Shown one piece after another: positions 55,027-63,820 of a stretch of 64,000 bases of DNA (the first letter of the stretch is position 1; each line of letters starts with the position of its first letter). A model generated the notes under the pieces. The model was not told the DNA's origin. It was given only the letters and a program-made list of their open reading frames with translations, and did no database searches. This DNA comes from Ornithinimicrobium faecis (GTDB taxonomy: Bacteria > Actinomycetota > Actinomycetes > Actinomycetales > Dermatophilaceae), in assembly GCF_023923225.1 (NCBI RefSeq), contig NZ_CP099489.1:2232001-2296000 (forward strand). The letters are read 5' to 3'. Both the position numbers and the translations under genes were made by a program.

Positions 55027-57819
55027 TCAGTCTGTGACCTCGAGGATCCCGTGCGCGCCGCGCTCGGCGTCAATCATCAGGTGCGACACGAGCGGATAGT
55101 GCCCCGCCTCGGGCAGCACGAGCTCCACAAAGCCGCCCTGGGCGGGCATGAGTCCGAGTGCCTGCCCGCCCCCGGTGCCCTCGCCGTCGACCGCTGAGCC
55201 CCCGTCAACCACTGAGCCCCCGTCTGCATCCGACGCTCCACCCGGGCCGCCGAGGAGCCAGCGACCCTCCTGATAGACAGTGTCGAACTGCCCACCGACC
55301 ACGTGGAAGCTGGTGAGCCGGTTGGGCCCGGCATCCAGCACCCAGATCCGCACCCGGTCACCGGTGGCCACCTGCAGGGTGTGCTCGTCGTACTGGTTGG
55401 CGATGCCATTGAAGACCACCAGGTCGGGGTCCTCGGCTGCGATCTTGTCGGCACTGACCTCCGTGGCCTCCTCGGCGTTGTCCGCGACGCTGGACAGATA
55501 GACCTCGGACTGCACCAACAGGAGCTCGTGGTCGACCTCGGGCAGTCCCGGCGGGTCGATGATCACCGCACCGGTCATGCCGGCCGCGATGTGCGAGGAC
55601 ATCGGCATCGTCGAGCAGTGATACATCCAGATGCCCGAGCGCTCCGCCGTGAAGCGATAGACCAGCGACTCACCCGGTGGGATCGTGCGCATCGGCTCGT
55701 CCGGTGCCAGGGCACCAGCGTGAAAGTCGATCGAGTGGCCCATCGTGCCGTCGTTGACCAGCGTGATCTCGAAGACGTCGCCGACGGTGCCGCGCAGGGT
55801 GGGTCCGGGAGCCTGTCCGTTGAAGGTCCACCGCTGCTGCCAGATGCCCGGCGCAACCTCCAGTGGCACCTCCTGGGCGGTCAGGGTGACGCGGTGCGTC
55901 GTGGCCTCGGGGGCCGGCTGCAGGGCCGGGTCAATCGGCTGTATGACGGGGAGCGGGTCATCGGTCAGCAGCGGCACAGTGCTGTGGTCGCCCTGGGTGT
56001 CACTGCCATGGTCGGCGGGGGCGTCATCGCCGTGGTCGGCGGAGGCGTCACTGCCCTCGCCAGCGACTGGGGGAGCGCCCTGCGTGAGCACCGAGAAGGT
56101 CATGCCGGCCTGGCGGTGCCCCACGATCGTGCACCAGCCCTCGATGGGCCCGGAGACGATGTCGATGACGAGCTCCTCGTGCTCGCCATAGCCCAGCCGG
56201 GAGGTCTTCTCGCCGCCCAGGGTGAGGTCATGGGTGGTGGCCGGGTCGTCATTGACCAGGTCGATGACCAACCGGTTGCCGAGCGGCACCGTCACGGTGT
56301 CGGGTGTGAAGGTCATGCCCGAGGCCGACACCTCAACGTGCGTCGTCTCGCCGGTGGGGGTGACCGATGCGACCGGCACGGCGCTCGCGCCACCGCCCAG
56401 CCCGGCCGCGACCGGGTCCAGGCCCACCCCGACGGTGATCGCGACCAGCAGGGCAGCCGTGCCCGCCACGGACTGGGCCAGGGTGAGCGCCGAGGGCGGT
56501 CGCTCGACCCGGGCTGTCGGGTCGAGCGGGGGCAGGCCGCCACCAAGAGCCCGCTTGGCACGGATGGAGGTGACGATGGAGGTGATCATGACCGGCAGGA
56601 AGGCCGCCAGGGCCAGCAGCACCAGCACCGAGACGGTGACCCGCACGAGGCTGGGCACCGGTGCCAGACACAGGATCAGACCGACATTGATGATGACCAG
56701 GCGCAGGGCGGCCAGGGTGTTGAACACCTTCTGCCCGGCCCGCACGACCGATGGGCCACCCCCCAGGGCGGTCGGCATCAGATAGGACAGGGCGCCCGGC
56801 AGCAGTTGGGCCGCGAAGCCGACCACAAAGATGCTGGCCAGGGTGCCCAGGGAGTCACTCACCTGGCCGCGCGCGACCAGGAGGATCGTCGTGCCGATGC
56901 CGACCGCCAGCCAGCCCAGGGCGCACGCCACCGAGGCCGTGGCGAACTCCCGAGGAGGCCGGCGCCGAGCCGGCACCCAGAGGGCACGGGCCCACCAGGC
57001 CAGCCCCGCGGCATACAGCACCAGGCCGGAGACGGTCACCTGGCGCAGGCCCGCCAGGGCGCCCGCGTCGGTGATCACCAGGGCGATCAGCAGGATCGGC
57101 AGGGCCTGTTTGGCCAGGGCCTCGGCGCGCGAGTCCATCGGGGTGCGCAGCATCGTGGGCCACAGCGTGATCAGTGTGCCGGTCACGGTGAGCCCGACCC
57201 AGCCCAGCAGGTTGGTCATCATGTGCGCGACCAACAGTCGGTCGTGCCAGGACTGGCTCAGACCGAGGGCGAGGGCGGCGCCGAAGGCCGCCCCGACGGG
57301 CAGGCAGACGGCGGCGAACAGGTAATAGCGGATCGTGATCCGGAAGCGTCCGGGCAGGGCGTGGACCAGGCGGCGGCGCAGCATCAGGCCGTGCCAGATG
57401 ACGGCGCTCGAGACCAGGACGGCGCCAGTGACCACCAGCCACCACTGGGTGCTCGGGACCCCGACCATCACCGCTGCCGTGCCCACCAGCAGCAGGGTCA
57501 GTCGGCGGCTCTGGTTGGACCGGCTGTCGAGCGCATCGGGGGTCTTCAGCAGCGCCTGGGCAAAGTGGGTGCTCCACACAAAGATCGAGTGCGTCAGCGC
57601 TCCCAGGAGCACCAGGTGGACCATCAGCCAGGTGGCATCCGGCACCCACTGGTGGACCAGGGCAACGACCACGGCGAGCAGCATCCACAGCAGCGCCGGG
57701 TGGTCGCGCAGGGGCCAGATGCCGCGGGCCTGCGCGCGGGCGCCACGATCGCGGGGCGTCGGGGAGGGCGCACCCTGCGACGGGGAGGGCGGCGTCGGGG
57801 AGGGCGGGGTCAGATTCAT
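55027..57819 (-). CDS. Copper nitrite reductase fused to membrane and cupredoxin domains
   Basis: It reduces nitrite to NO. The 930-residue protein has about 10-12 membrane helices (residues 30-430), with His-bearing segments HSIFVWSTHFAQAL and VAHMMTNLLGW. A cupredoxin (about 470-570) has a complete type 1 site in THDLTLG and WCTIVGHRQAGM. A C-terminal NirK unit has HSIDFH, MYHCSTMPMSSHIAAGM and LVSHLM, giving type 1 ligands His, Cys, His, Met, type 2 His ligands and the catalytic Asp. ATG 57819 overlaps the upstream gene. Similar long NirKs occur in some actinobacteria; a direct quinol-to-copper route is inferred. Confidence 0.88.
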   Translation of the reverse strand: MNLTPPSPTPPSPSQGAPSPTPRDRGARAQARGIWPLRDHPALLWMLLAVVVALVHQWVPDATWLMVHLVLLGALTHSIFVWSTHFAQALLKTPDALDSRSNQSRRLTLLLVGTAAVMVGVPSTQWWLVVTGAVLVSSAVIWHGLMLRRRLVHALPGRFRITIRYYLFAAVCLPVGAAFGAALALGLSQSWHDRLLVAHMMTNLLGWVGLTVTGTLITLWPTMLRTPMDSRAEALAKQALPILLIALVITDAGALAGLRQVTVSGLVLYAAGLAWWARALWVPARRRPPREFATASVACALGWLAVGIGTTILLVARGQVSDSLGTLASIFVVGFAAQLLPGALSYLMPTALGGGPSVVRAGQKVFNTLAALRLVIINVGLILCLAPVPSLVRVTVSVLVLLALAAFLPVMITSIVTSIRAKRALGGGLPPLDPTARVERPPSALTLAQSVAGTAALLVAITVGVGLDPVAAGLGGGASAVPVASVTPTGETTHVEVSASGMTFTPDTVTVPLGNRLVIDLVNDDPATTHDLTLGGEKTSRLGYGEHEELVIDIVSGPIEGWCTIVGHRQAGMTFSVLTQGAPPVAGEGSDASADHGDDAPADHGSDTQGDHSTVPLLTDDPLPVIQPIDPALQPAPEATTHRVTLTAQEVPLEVAPGIWQQRWTFNGQAPGPTLRGTVGDVFEITLVNDGTMGHSIDFHAGALAPDEPMRTIPPGESLVYRFTAERSGIWMYHCSTMPMSSHIAAGMTGAVIIDPPGLPEVDHELLLVQSEVYLSSVADNAEEATEVSADKIAAEDPDLVVFNGIANQYDEHTLQVATGDRVRIWVLDAGPNRLTSFHVVGGQFDTVYQEGRWLLGGPGGASDADGGSVVDGGSAVDGEGTGGGQALGLMPAQGGFVELVLPEAGHYPLVSHLMIDAERGAHGILEVTD

Positions 57820-58898
57820 GCGGTGGCCACCAGATGGACGGCGGTGAGCGCGAGGAGCAGCACCGCGACGATGGTCAGGACGGAGCCGGCCTGATAGGGG
57901 AGGGGATCGCCGCCACCGAGCAGGTTGCCGGTGACGCGGATCAGCAGGCCGGTGTGCAGCACCGTGAGTGGCGCCCACAGGACCGGCTTGTAGGGCAGTT
58001 TGACCGACAGCACGGCCGGCAGGATGACCGGTGCGTGAGCCATGATCATCGAGATCGCGAAGCCGAGGAAGGTCGCGTGGACCACCGTGTCGTAGGCCGC
58101 CGGCATGTTGGCCAGCGGCCCACCGCCGGCGCCCGGGACCGCCCCGAGCGCCCACAGGGTCCCGGCCAGGGCGAGCCACCCATAGCCCATCAGCAGGGCC
58201 GCCGAGCTGAAGCGGGGCAGCCCGGTGGCGTTGATCAGTCGCCGGGCCACGTCGTGCCGGGCCAACCAGAGCGTGAGGACGACCAGCGCGAGCCCGAACA
58301 GTGGACCGCCCACGGACGGCCAGAGCAGGCTGGTGACCACCCCTGCCGTTAGCAGACCGGACAGGGCGAGCAACTGTTCACCGGCGCCGTCCGGCATCGA
58401 GACCCGGGCCAGTTCGGCGCGCTCGGCCGCGATCGTGAGGACGATGAAGGCGACCAACCAGGGCAGGACGGCCGCGAGCTCCACCCGGCTCCACAGTGCG
58501 GCACCGCAGCCAGCCAGTATGCCGCCGAGCAGCTGGATCAGGATCGTCACCTCGTGCGAGCGTCGCCAGAGAGCGGCGTAGATCGCCACGAGGGTCAGTG
58601 CGCCCAGGACGAGCAGGATCTGACCCAGTGCCGTTGGGGCGGGTGTCAGCAGCGCGATGCCTCCGGCTCCGAGCAGGGCGGGGGCCAGCAGCGCCCACCG
58701 TTGGCGCAGGGCAACGGCACGCTCCAGGGCGATGACGGTGCCGAGGAACCCGAGCACCATGAGGATGCCGTGCACGTCGGCCAGGCGGGCGATGCTGACC
58801 GGTGCGGGCAGACCCAGCAGCAGGAGGCTGGCGTCCAGCCCGGCCAGCAGGGACACTCCGCCGCCCGCGAGCAGGAGCCACCTGACCTGGCGGTTCAC
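57816..58898 (-). CDS. NnrS-like/heme-copper-oxidase-like membrane protein
   Basis: This integral membrane protein has 360 residues and about 11 hydrophobic segments, and I cannot name it exactly. Conserved-looking His-bearing helices are VHGILMVLGFLGTVIALERA and VVHATFLGFAISMIMAHAPVILP, the style of NnrS and of heme-copper oxidase subunit I relatives. It overlaps the nirK-type gene and the hemerythrin gene by four bases each. Genes of this kind accompany NirK in denitrifiers and are linked to NO tolerance or metal insertion; the role here is inferred. Confidence 0.7.
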   Translation of the reverse strand: MNRQVRWLLLAGGGVSLLAGLDASLLLLGLPAPVSIARLADVHGILMVLGFLGTVIALERAVALRQRWALLAPALLGAGGIALLTPAPTALGQILLVLGALTLVAIYAALWRRSHEVTILIQLLGGILAGCGAALWSRVELAAVLPWLVAFIVLTIAAERAELARVSMPDGAGEQLLALSGLLTAGVVTSLLWPSVGGPLFGLALVVLTLWLARHDVARRLINATGLPRFSSAALLMGYGWLALAGTLWALGAVPGAGGGPLANMPAAYDTVVHATFLGFAISMIMAHAPVILPAVLSVKLPYKPVLWAPLTVLHTGLLIRVTGNLLGGGDPLPYQAGSVLTIVAVLLLALTAVHLVATA

Positions 58899-59464
58899 GG
58901 GTGTGGGTGGGTGTGACTCGAGCCGTCCGCGTGGCTGTGGTTCTCCGCGTGGCTGTGGCTGTCCCCGTGGGTGTTGTGACTCGCAGCGTCAGCGGTGAGC
59001 AGGTGACCGCGGCCGTCGGTGAGGGCCTCCTGCGCCTGTGGCGTGGTGGCGTCCACCCGCTCCCACTCCGTGCCGTCCAGCGACATGGCCGCGGCGGGGA
59101 AGAGGCCGTTGTCCTCCTTGTCGATGTGGGTGCGCAGTGCGTGCTCAAACTCGGGGGCGCGCTCGAGGTCACCGCCCGCGACGGCCTCGAGCAGTTCGTC
59201 CAGGCTGCTGTGTTCCCCGCACAGCACGTCGATGTGGTCGGTGAACTCCTCCTGCTCGCGCATCACGCTGAACAGGCCGACCTCCTCGGCATGCGTGTGC
59301 GGGTTCAACAGTCGGGCCACCACGCGGGCGGTCTCGCGCACTCGCTCCTGATCCCCGGTGGCAGCCGCCCTGACCATCTCCCCGGTGGCGTTGATGATCT
59401 CGTCGTGCTCGGCCATGAACCGGCCGACGACGGTGATGGACTGGCAGCCGCAGTATGAGCACAC
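58895..59464 (-). CDS. Hemerythrin-domain protein with His-rich tail
   Basis: A di-iron hemerythrin domain binds O2 or NO, or takes part in Fe-S repair. The 189-residue protein has an N-terminal CSYCGCQS, then AEHDEIIN, NPHTHAEEVGLF, CGEHSSLDELL and HIDKEDNGLFPAA, giving the usual His/Glu ligand set. The tail (about 162-189) is very His-rich (HSHAENHSHADGSSHTHPHP) and likely binds metal. GTG 59464 has GAGGAG upstream. It is the second gene of the minus-strand nitrite operon. Confidence 0.87.
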   Translation of the reverse strand: MCSYCGCQSITVVGRFMAEHDEIINATGEMVRAAATGDQERVRETARVVARLLNPHTHAEEVGLFSVMREQEEFTDHIDVLCGEHSSLDELLEAVAGGDLERAPEFEHALRTHIDKEDNGLFPAAAMSLDGTEWERVDATTPQAQEALTDGRGHLLTADAASHNTHGDSHSHAENHSHADGSSHTHPHP

Positions 59465-59537
59465 GGTGACATTCTCCTCAGCGGGTAGGGGATCAGCGGC
59501 TAGGGGATCTGCGGTGACGCGCTCTGCAGTGAGGGGT

Positions 59538-59825
59538 TCAGCGGGTCCGGGTCAGGCGCAGCGTCCACGCCTCGGGGCCGGGCACGAGGTACTCGACGTC
59601 GATGGCACCGGCCTCGCGGTCGGCGATCTGGGCGAGCAGCGGCTTCGGGTCGTGCGGCGCGACGAGGTCCATCGCGCCGCCCACCTTGACCGCGGACAGG
59701 GCGCCAAACACGGTGGCGTGCCGGATGGCGTGCGGGATCGCGCGGACGTCCAACTCGGGCACGGCGACATCGTGCTCACCGCACGCGCAGCCGGACACAT
59801 CCTGCACGGGAATCTCGCTGGTCAT
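59538..59825 (-). CDS. DUF2249 protein
   Basis: This 95-residue protein has the TusA-like DUF2249 fold, with ELDVRAIPHAIRHATVFGAL and GGAMDLVAPHDPKPLLAQI. An N-terminal SGCACGEH holds two Cys and a His. DUF2249 genes often accompany hemerythrin and denitrification genes. GAGGAGG precedes ATG 59825. It is the first gene of the operon and faces the divergent regulator gene. The 73 bases to the hemerythrin gene hold a short duplicated GTAGGGGATC-like word. Confidence 0.85.
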   Translation of the reverse strand: MTSEIPVQDVSGCACGEHDVAVPELDVRAIPHAIRHATVFGALSAVKVGGAMDLVAPHDPKPLLAQIADREAGAIDVEYLVPGPEAWTLRLTRTR

Positions 59826-59862
59826 GGTGGTTCCTCCTCGGTTTGCGAATCTGATGGAGTGA

Positions 59863-59886
59863 TTATTACACTCCAAGTGTGAATAA
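59863..59886 (+). promoter_or_regulatory. Dyad operator and -10 box of the nitrite-cluster regulator
   Basis: ACACT and AGTGT form the core of a dyad (TTATTACACT-cca-AGTGTGAATAA) with one extra base in the right arm. The -10 box TACACT (59867-59872) is six bases before GTG 59879. The dyad thus covers the promoter and the start codon, and lies 37 bases from the DUF2249 start on the other strand. Binding would affect both directions. Confidence 0.6.
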
Positions 59887-60643
59887 ATCGACCCGCCTCG
59901 GTCCCGCACCCTGGCGCGCCTCGGACGAGACGGATCAGGCGCCGGCCGAGCGCGTCCTGGCGGCGCTGGCCGAGCAGGCCGGTCCGGTCACCACGAGTGA
60001 GCTGGTCGACGTCGTGGCGCTGCACGCCAACACGGTGCGCGCGCACCTGCAGGAGCTCACCGCGGTGGGCCTGGTGACGATGGAGACCCTGCCTCCCGCG
60101 GGCCGGGGGAGGCCAGCACACCAGTACTCGATCACCGACCAGGGTCGCGCCGTCCCGCGGGTGAATGATCCCGCCTTCGCGGAATACCGGGGACTCACCA
60201 CGGCCTTCGCCACCCACCTCGCCGCCCGCTCGGACGACCCCTCGGACGAGGCCCGGGACATCGGGAGGGCCTGGGGCCGCCACCTCGCCACGGGGGAGCA
60301 GACTGCCAGCGAGGAGCGGACTGCCAGCGATGACAAGGCTGCCAGCGAGGAGCAGCCCGACGGCGCTGATCCGACGCGCCTGGTGATGCGACTCCTGGCG
60401 CGACTCGGGTTCACCCCGGTGCCTCCTGCCGAGACGTCTCCGGGCGAGGGGATCGCCCTGCGGACCTGCCCACTGCTGGAGCTGGCCGAGGAGATGCCCG
60501 AGGTCATCTGTCAGGTGCACCAGGGGCTGGTCGAGGGGGCGCTGGACCAGTACGGTTCAGGTGCGACCGATGTCGATCTGCAGCCGTTCGTGGAGCCGGG
60601 TGCTTGCCGGCTCCACCTGCGGGACAACAGGCCCACAGGCTGA
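59879..60643 (+). CDS. HTH regulator with C-terminal Cys/His motif (SufR-like)
   Basis: The 254-residue protein has a winged-helix N-domain (PVTTSELVDVVALHANTVRAHLQELTAVGLV, with the RPAHQYSIT wing). A Ser/Glu/Ala repeat linker (QTASEERTASDDKAASEEQ) follows. The C-terminal part has RTCPLLELAEEMPEVICQVHQGLVEG, a Cys-x(12-15)-Cys-x2-His pattern as in SufR-type Fe-S regulators. An Fe-S or NO-sensing role over the nitrite genes is inferred. It lies between the divergent operon and narK. Confidence 0.82.
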   Translation: MNKSTRLGPAPWRASDETDQAPAERVLAALAEQAGPVTTSELVDVVALHANTVRAHLQELTAVGLVTMETLPPAGRGRPAHQYSITDQGRAVPRVNDPAFAEYRGLTTAFATHLAARSDDPSDEARDIGRAWGRHLATGEQTASEERTASDDKAASEEQPDGADPTRLVMRLLARLGFTPVPPAETSPGEGIALRTCPLLELAEEMPEVICQVHQGLVEGALDQYGSGATDVDLQPFVEPGACRLHLRDNRPTG

Positions 60644-60682
60644 ACACAACTCCATCACGACACGACACCATCGAGGAGCGCG

Positions 60683-61930
60683 ATGTCCGAGCACACGGGC
60701 ACCACACCCACGCAGGCCCCACCGCAGGCACCCCCGGCCAAGGCCACCGGCAAGGCCTGGCTCATGCTCATCATGGCCACCCTCGGCTTCGCCGTGAACT
60801 TCTGGGCCTGGGCCCTGCTCAGCCCCCTCGGCCCCCTGTGGCGGGACGACGGCACGCTCGGCAACATCACCGAGGGAGATGTCGCACTGTTGGTCGCCGT
60901 CCCGGTCATCGTTGGCTCACTGGGCCGGATCGTGGTGGGGGCTCTCACTGACAAGCACGGTGGCCGCATCATGTTCCCCGTGGTGTCCCTCGCCACGATC
61001 GTGCCCGTGCTGGTGATCGGCTTCTGGGCCCAGAGCTCCCTGATCGCCATCCTGATCACCGGCTTCTTCCTCGGCATCGGTGGCACCGCGTTCGCCATCG
61101 GCGTGCCCTTCGTCAATGCCTGGTTCCCACCCAGCCAGCGTGGCCTGGCCATCGGCATCTTCGGCGCCGGCATGGGTGGCACGGCCATCTCTGCCCTCAC
61201 CACGGTGCCGCTCTATGAGCAGAGCCACAGCCTGCCGTTCGTGCTGACCGCCATCTTCCTGGCGGTCTATGCAGTGGCCGCGTGGCTGATCATGCGCGAT
61301 GCCCCCGGGCGCACGGCCCCGACCGGGTCCCTCGTCTCGCGGGTGGTCGCCAACTCCAAGCTGTCCATCACCTGGCTGCTGGCCTTTCTCTATGCCGTCG
61401 CCTTCGGTGGCTATGTCGCCTTCTCCGTCTACCTGCCGTCCTACCTGAAGGTCGCCTACGAGCTGGACCCGAGCGACGCCTCCAACCGGATGGCAGGCTT
61501 CGTGGTGGTCGCCGTCATCTGCCGGCCCCTCGGGGGGTGGCTGGCCGACAAGCTCGGCGCCATCGAGGTGCTGGTCGGCTGCTTCGGCATCGTGGCCGTC
61601 GGTGCGGCCATCGCCGCGTTTACGCCGATCCTGGAACACGTCGGCACCGGTGCCTTCCTGGGCATGGCCGCCGCGCTCGGCGCCGGCAGCGGGGCAACCT
61701 TTGCGTTGATCGCCAAGGTGACCGAGCCAGCGCGCGTCGGAGGCGTCACCGGCATCGTTGGTGCGGCTGGCGGACTGGGCGGGTTCCTGCCCCCGTTGCT
61801 GATGGGCTACATCTACGGACGCACCGACTCCTACGGTTGGGGTCTGATGCTCCTGGCGATCACCGCGGTCGTCGCGCTCGTCCTCACGACGACGGTGGTG
61901 CGCAAGAAGCAGGCCGCGCCAGCCACCTGA
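60683..61930 (+). CDS. NarK-type nitrate/nitrite MFS transporter
   Basis: The 415-residue MFS protein of the nitrate/nitrite porter group has 12 membrane helices. The helix 1 segment is ATLGFAVNFWAWALLSPLGP, and GGTAFAIGVPFVNAWFPPSQRGLAIGIFGAGMGG matches the NNP nitrate signature. A second one lies at GAGSGATFALIAKVTEPARVGGVTGIVGAAGG. GAGGAG precedes the ATG. The sequence cannot separate nitrate uptake from nitrite export; nitrite supply to the neighbouring NirK is the simple reading. Confidence 0.9.
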   Translation: MSEHTGTTPTQAPPQAPPAKATGKAWLMLIMATLGFAVNFWAWALLSPLGPLWRDDGTLGNITEGDVALLVAVPVIVGSLGRIVVGALTDKHGGRIMFPVVSLATIVPVLVIGFWAQSSLIAILITGFFLGIGGTAFAIGVPFVNAWFPPSQRGLAIGIFGAGMGGTAISALTTVPLYEQSHSLPFVLTAIFLAVYAVAAWLIMRDAPGRTAPTGSLVSRVVANSKLSITWLLAFLYAVAFGGYVAFSVYLPSYLKVAYELDPSDASNRMAGFVVVAVICRPLGGWLADKLGAIEVLVGCFGIVAVGAAIAAFTPILEHVGTGAFLGMAAALGAGSGATFALIAKVTEPARVGGVTGIVGAAGGLGGFLPPLLMGYIYGRTDSYGWGLMLLAITAVVALVLTTTVVRKKQAAPAT

Positions 61931-61964
61931 CACGATGCCTCAGGCAGCGTGTCAGGGTGAGCGC

Positions 61965-62489
61965 ATGCGGTTCCAGCAAGCCACCACCGGCGACACGTCA
62001 GCAGCGCAAGCGGCCTATCGGCAGATATTGGACCACCTGGCGGTGACCGTGGACTTCCCCCACTGGCACACCGAGAACCACCCAACGCCTGCCGAGGTGG
62101 AGTCCTGGGTCCGCGCCGGCGACCTGCACCTTGCGGTCGCCAGCACGGGCGAGATCGCCGGTGTGGTGATGCTCAACCACGAGGCCCCGGACGCCTATCA
62201 GGACGCCTCCTGGAGCGTCGACGCGACACCGACGGAGGTGCTCGTGGTGCACGCCCTGGGGGTGACCCCAGGCTTCCTGCGGCAGGGGGTCGCGAGGTTC
62301 CTGGTGGATGCCTCGCTCGACCTTGCCAGGCAGCGGGACTGTCGGGTGGTGCGGCTGGACACCTATGTGGAGAACCGCCCAGCCCTCGAGCTCTACACCC
62401 GTCACGGTTTCACCGACCGGGGCGTCCACACGCTGCACTATGAGGGCACCGAACTGAGCCAGTTCCACCTGTTCGAGTTCGTGCTCTGA
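61965..62489 (+). CDS. GNAT family acetyltransferase
   Basis: The 174-residue protein is a single GNAT domain with VVHALGVTPGFLRQGVARFLVD (acetyl-CoA loop) and ENRPALELYTRHGFTDRG. The substrate is unknown. ATG 61965 is chosen over ATG 61935, since the added residues look random and there is GGGTGAG upstream. It may be an independent gene after narK. Confidence 0.82.
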   Translation: MRFQQATTGDTSAAQAAYRQILDHLAVTVDFPHWHTENHPTPAEVESWVRAGDLHLAVASTGEIAGVVMLNHEAPDAYQDASWSVDATPTEVLVVHALGVTPGFLRQGVARFLVDASLDLARQRDCRVVRLDTYVENRPALELYTRHGFTDRGVHTLHYEGTELSQFHLFEFVL

Positions 62490-62542
62490 CACGGGGGCCG
62501 CCCCTGGGTGCTGGGCCTGGGTGTTGGGCCTGGTGACACCAT

Positions 62543-63820
62543 GTGCCGGTGCGCCGCGTCCTGCTCGACATCACCCCCCTGAGGACGTCGCGACCCTATC
62601 GCTTCCTCTATCTCGGCACGGTCACCTCCGGCGTGGGCGCCCAGTTGGCCACGACGGCCATCGCGCTGCAGATCTATGCGCTGACGGGATCGTCGTTCGC
62701 GGTCGGGTTGGTGGGCCTCTACGCCCTCGTCCCCATCGTTGTCCTGGGGCTGTATGGCGGGGCCGTGCTGGACACCCACGACCGGCGCACCGTCGCGCTG
62801 GTCGGCGGGGTGGTGCTGTGGGTCACGGGCGGTCTCAACGTTCTGCAGGCGGCGGTCGGCAACACCAACGTCGGGGTGCTCTACGCCCTGGTGGCCCTGC
62901 ACAGCGCTGGCTTCGCCATCATGAGCCCGGCCAGGTCCTCGATCTATCCGCGGCTGTTGCCCCTGGAGCAACTCCCGGCCGCCAACGCCCTCAACGTCGC
63001 CTCGATGAACATCGCGATGACGGTCGGTCCGCTGCTGGCCGGCGTCATCGTCCAGTTCGGGGGTTACGTCACGGCCTACACGTTGGACGTGCTGCTCTTC
63101 ACCGCGGCGATGTGGGGCCTGTCGACGCTGCCGCGGATCCGACCAGAACGCGGAGGGCCGGCCCGGGTGCCTGGCCTGTCCAGCGTGATCGATGGTTTGC
63201 GCTTCCTGGGCACCCGGCCCAATGTGCGGATGACCTTCCTGGCCGACTTCTGCGCCATGATCCTGGCCCAGCCGCGGGCCCTGTTCCCGGCCATCGCCGT
63301 GGTGGCGCTCGCCGGGGGAGAGGCGACTGTCGGCATACTCGCCGCAGCCATCGCCGTCGGCGCCGTGCTGGCCATGGTCTTCTCCGGACCGGTCGGCAAC
63401 GTCATCCACCAGGGCCGAGCCGTCATCTGGGCCGTGGTGGCCTGGGGCGCCTGCATCACGCTGGTCGGGCTGGCGGTCCTGGGGGCCGGCCGGTGGTTCG
63501 GCACGGGCACCGCGCTCCTGCTCGCCTGCCTCGGGCTCGCTGCGGCCGGGGCGGCGGACTCCATCTCCTCGGTCTTCCGCAACACGATCCTGCAGGCGGC
63601 CACGCCGGACCACCTGCGGGGGCGCCTCCAGGGGATCTTCATCGTGGTGGTGGCCGGCGGGCCCCGACTCGGGGAGCTCGTCGCTGGCACGGTCGCGTCC
63701 GTGGTGTCCGAGTGGGGCGCCCTGGTCCTCGGCGGCCTGGCGTGCATGGTGGCTATGGTGGTGCTGGCCCGGCTGCAACCGGGGTTCGCTGCCTATGACG
63801 CGCGCGACCCGCAACCCTGA
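62543..63820 (+). CDS. MFS exporter (EntS/multidrug-like)
   Basis: The 425-residue protein belongs to the MFS group that includes enterobactin exporter EntS. It has 12 hydrophobic segments, TSRPYRFLYLGTVTSGVGAQL near the start, GGAVLDTHDRRTVALVGG as the A-type loop and ALNVASMNIAMTVGPLLAGV. The substrate is not known and no siderophore genes are in the window. GTG 62543 or 62549 could be used; neither has a ribosome site. Confidence 0.85.
   Translation: MPVRRVLLDITPLRTSRPYRFLYLGTVTSGVGAQLATTAIALQIYALTGSSFAVGLVGLYALVPIVVLGLYGGAVLDTHDRRTVALVGGVVLWVTGGLNVLQAAVGNTNVGVLYALVALHSAGFAIMSPARSSIYPRLLPLEQLPAANALNVASMNIAMTVGPLLAGVIVQFGGYVTAYTLDVLLFTAAMWGLSTLPRIRPERGGPARVPGLSSVIDGLRFLGTRPNVRMTFLADFCAMILAQPRALFPAIAVVALAGGEATVGILAAAIAVGAVLAMVFSGPVGNVIHQGRAVIWAVVAWGACITLVGLAVLGAGRWFGTGTALLLACLGLAAAGAADSISSVFRNTILQAATPDHLRGRLQGIFIVVVAGGPRLGELVAGTVASVVSEWGALVLGGLACMVAMVVLARLQPGFAAYDARDPQP

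Noticed and set aside
55303..57894. 863-codon open frame on the plus strand
   Set aside because: It is antisense to the nitrite reductase fusion, rich in Gly/Arg/Gln/His, and has no family motif. High G+C makes long antisense frames common here.
62521..63798. 425-codon alternative plus-strand frame over the MFS gene
   Set aside because: It has the same extent as the MFS gene, in another phase, and lacks membrane segments.
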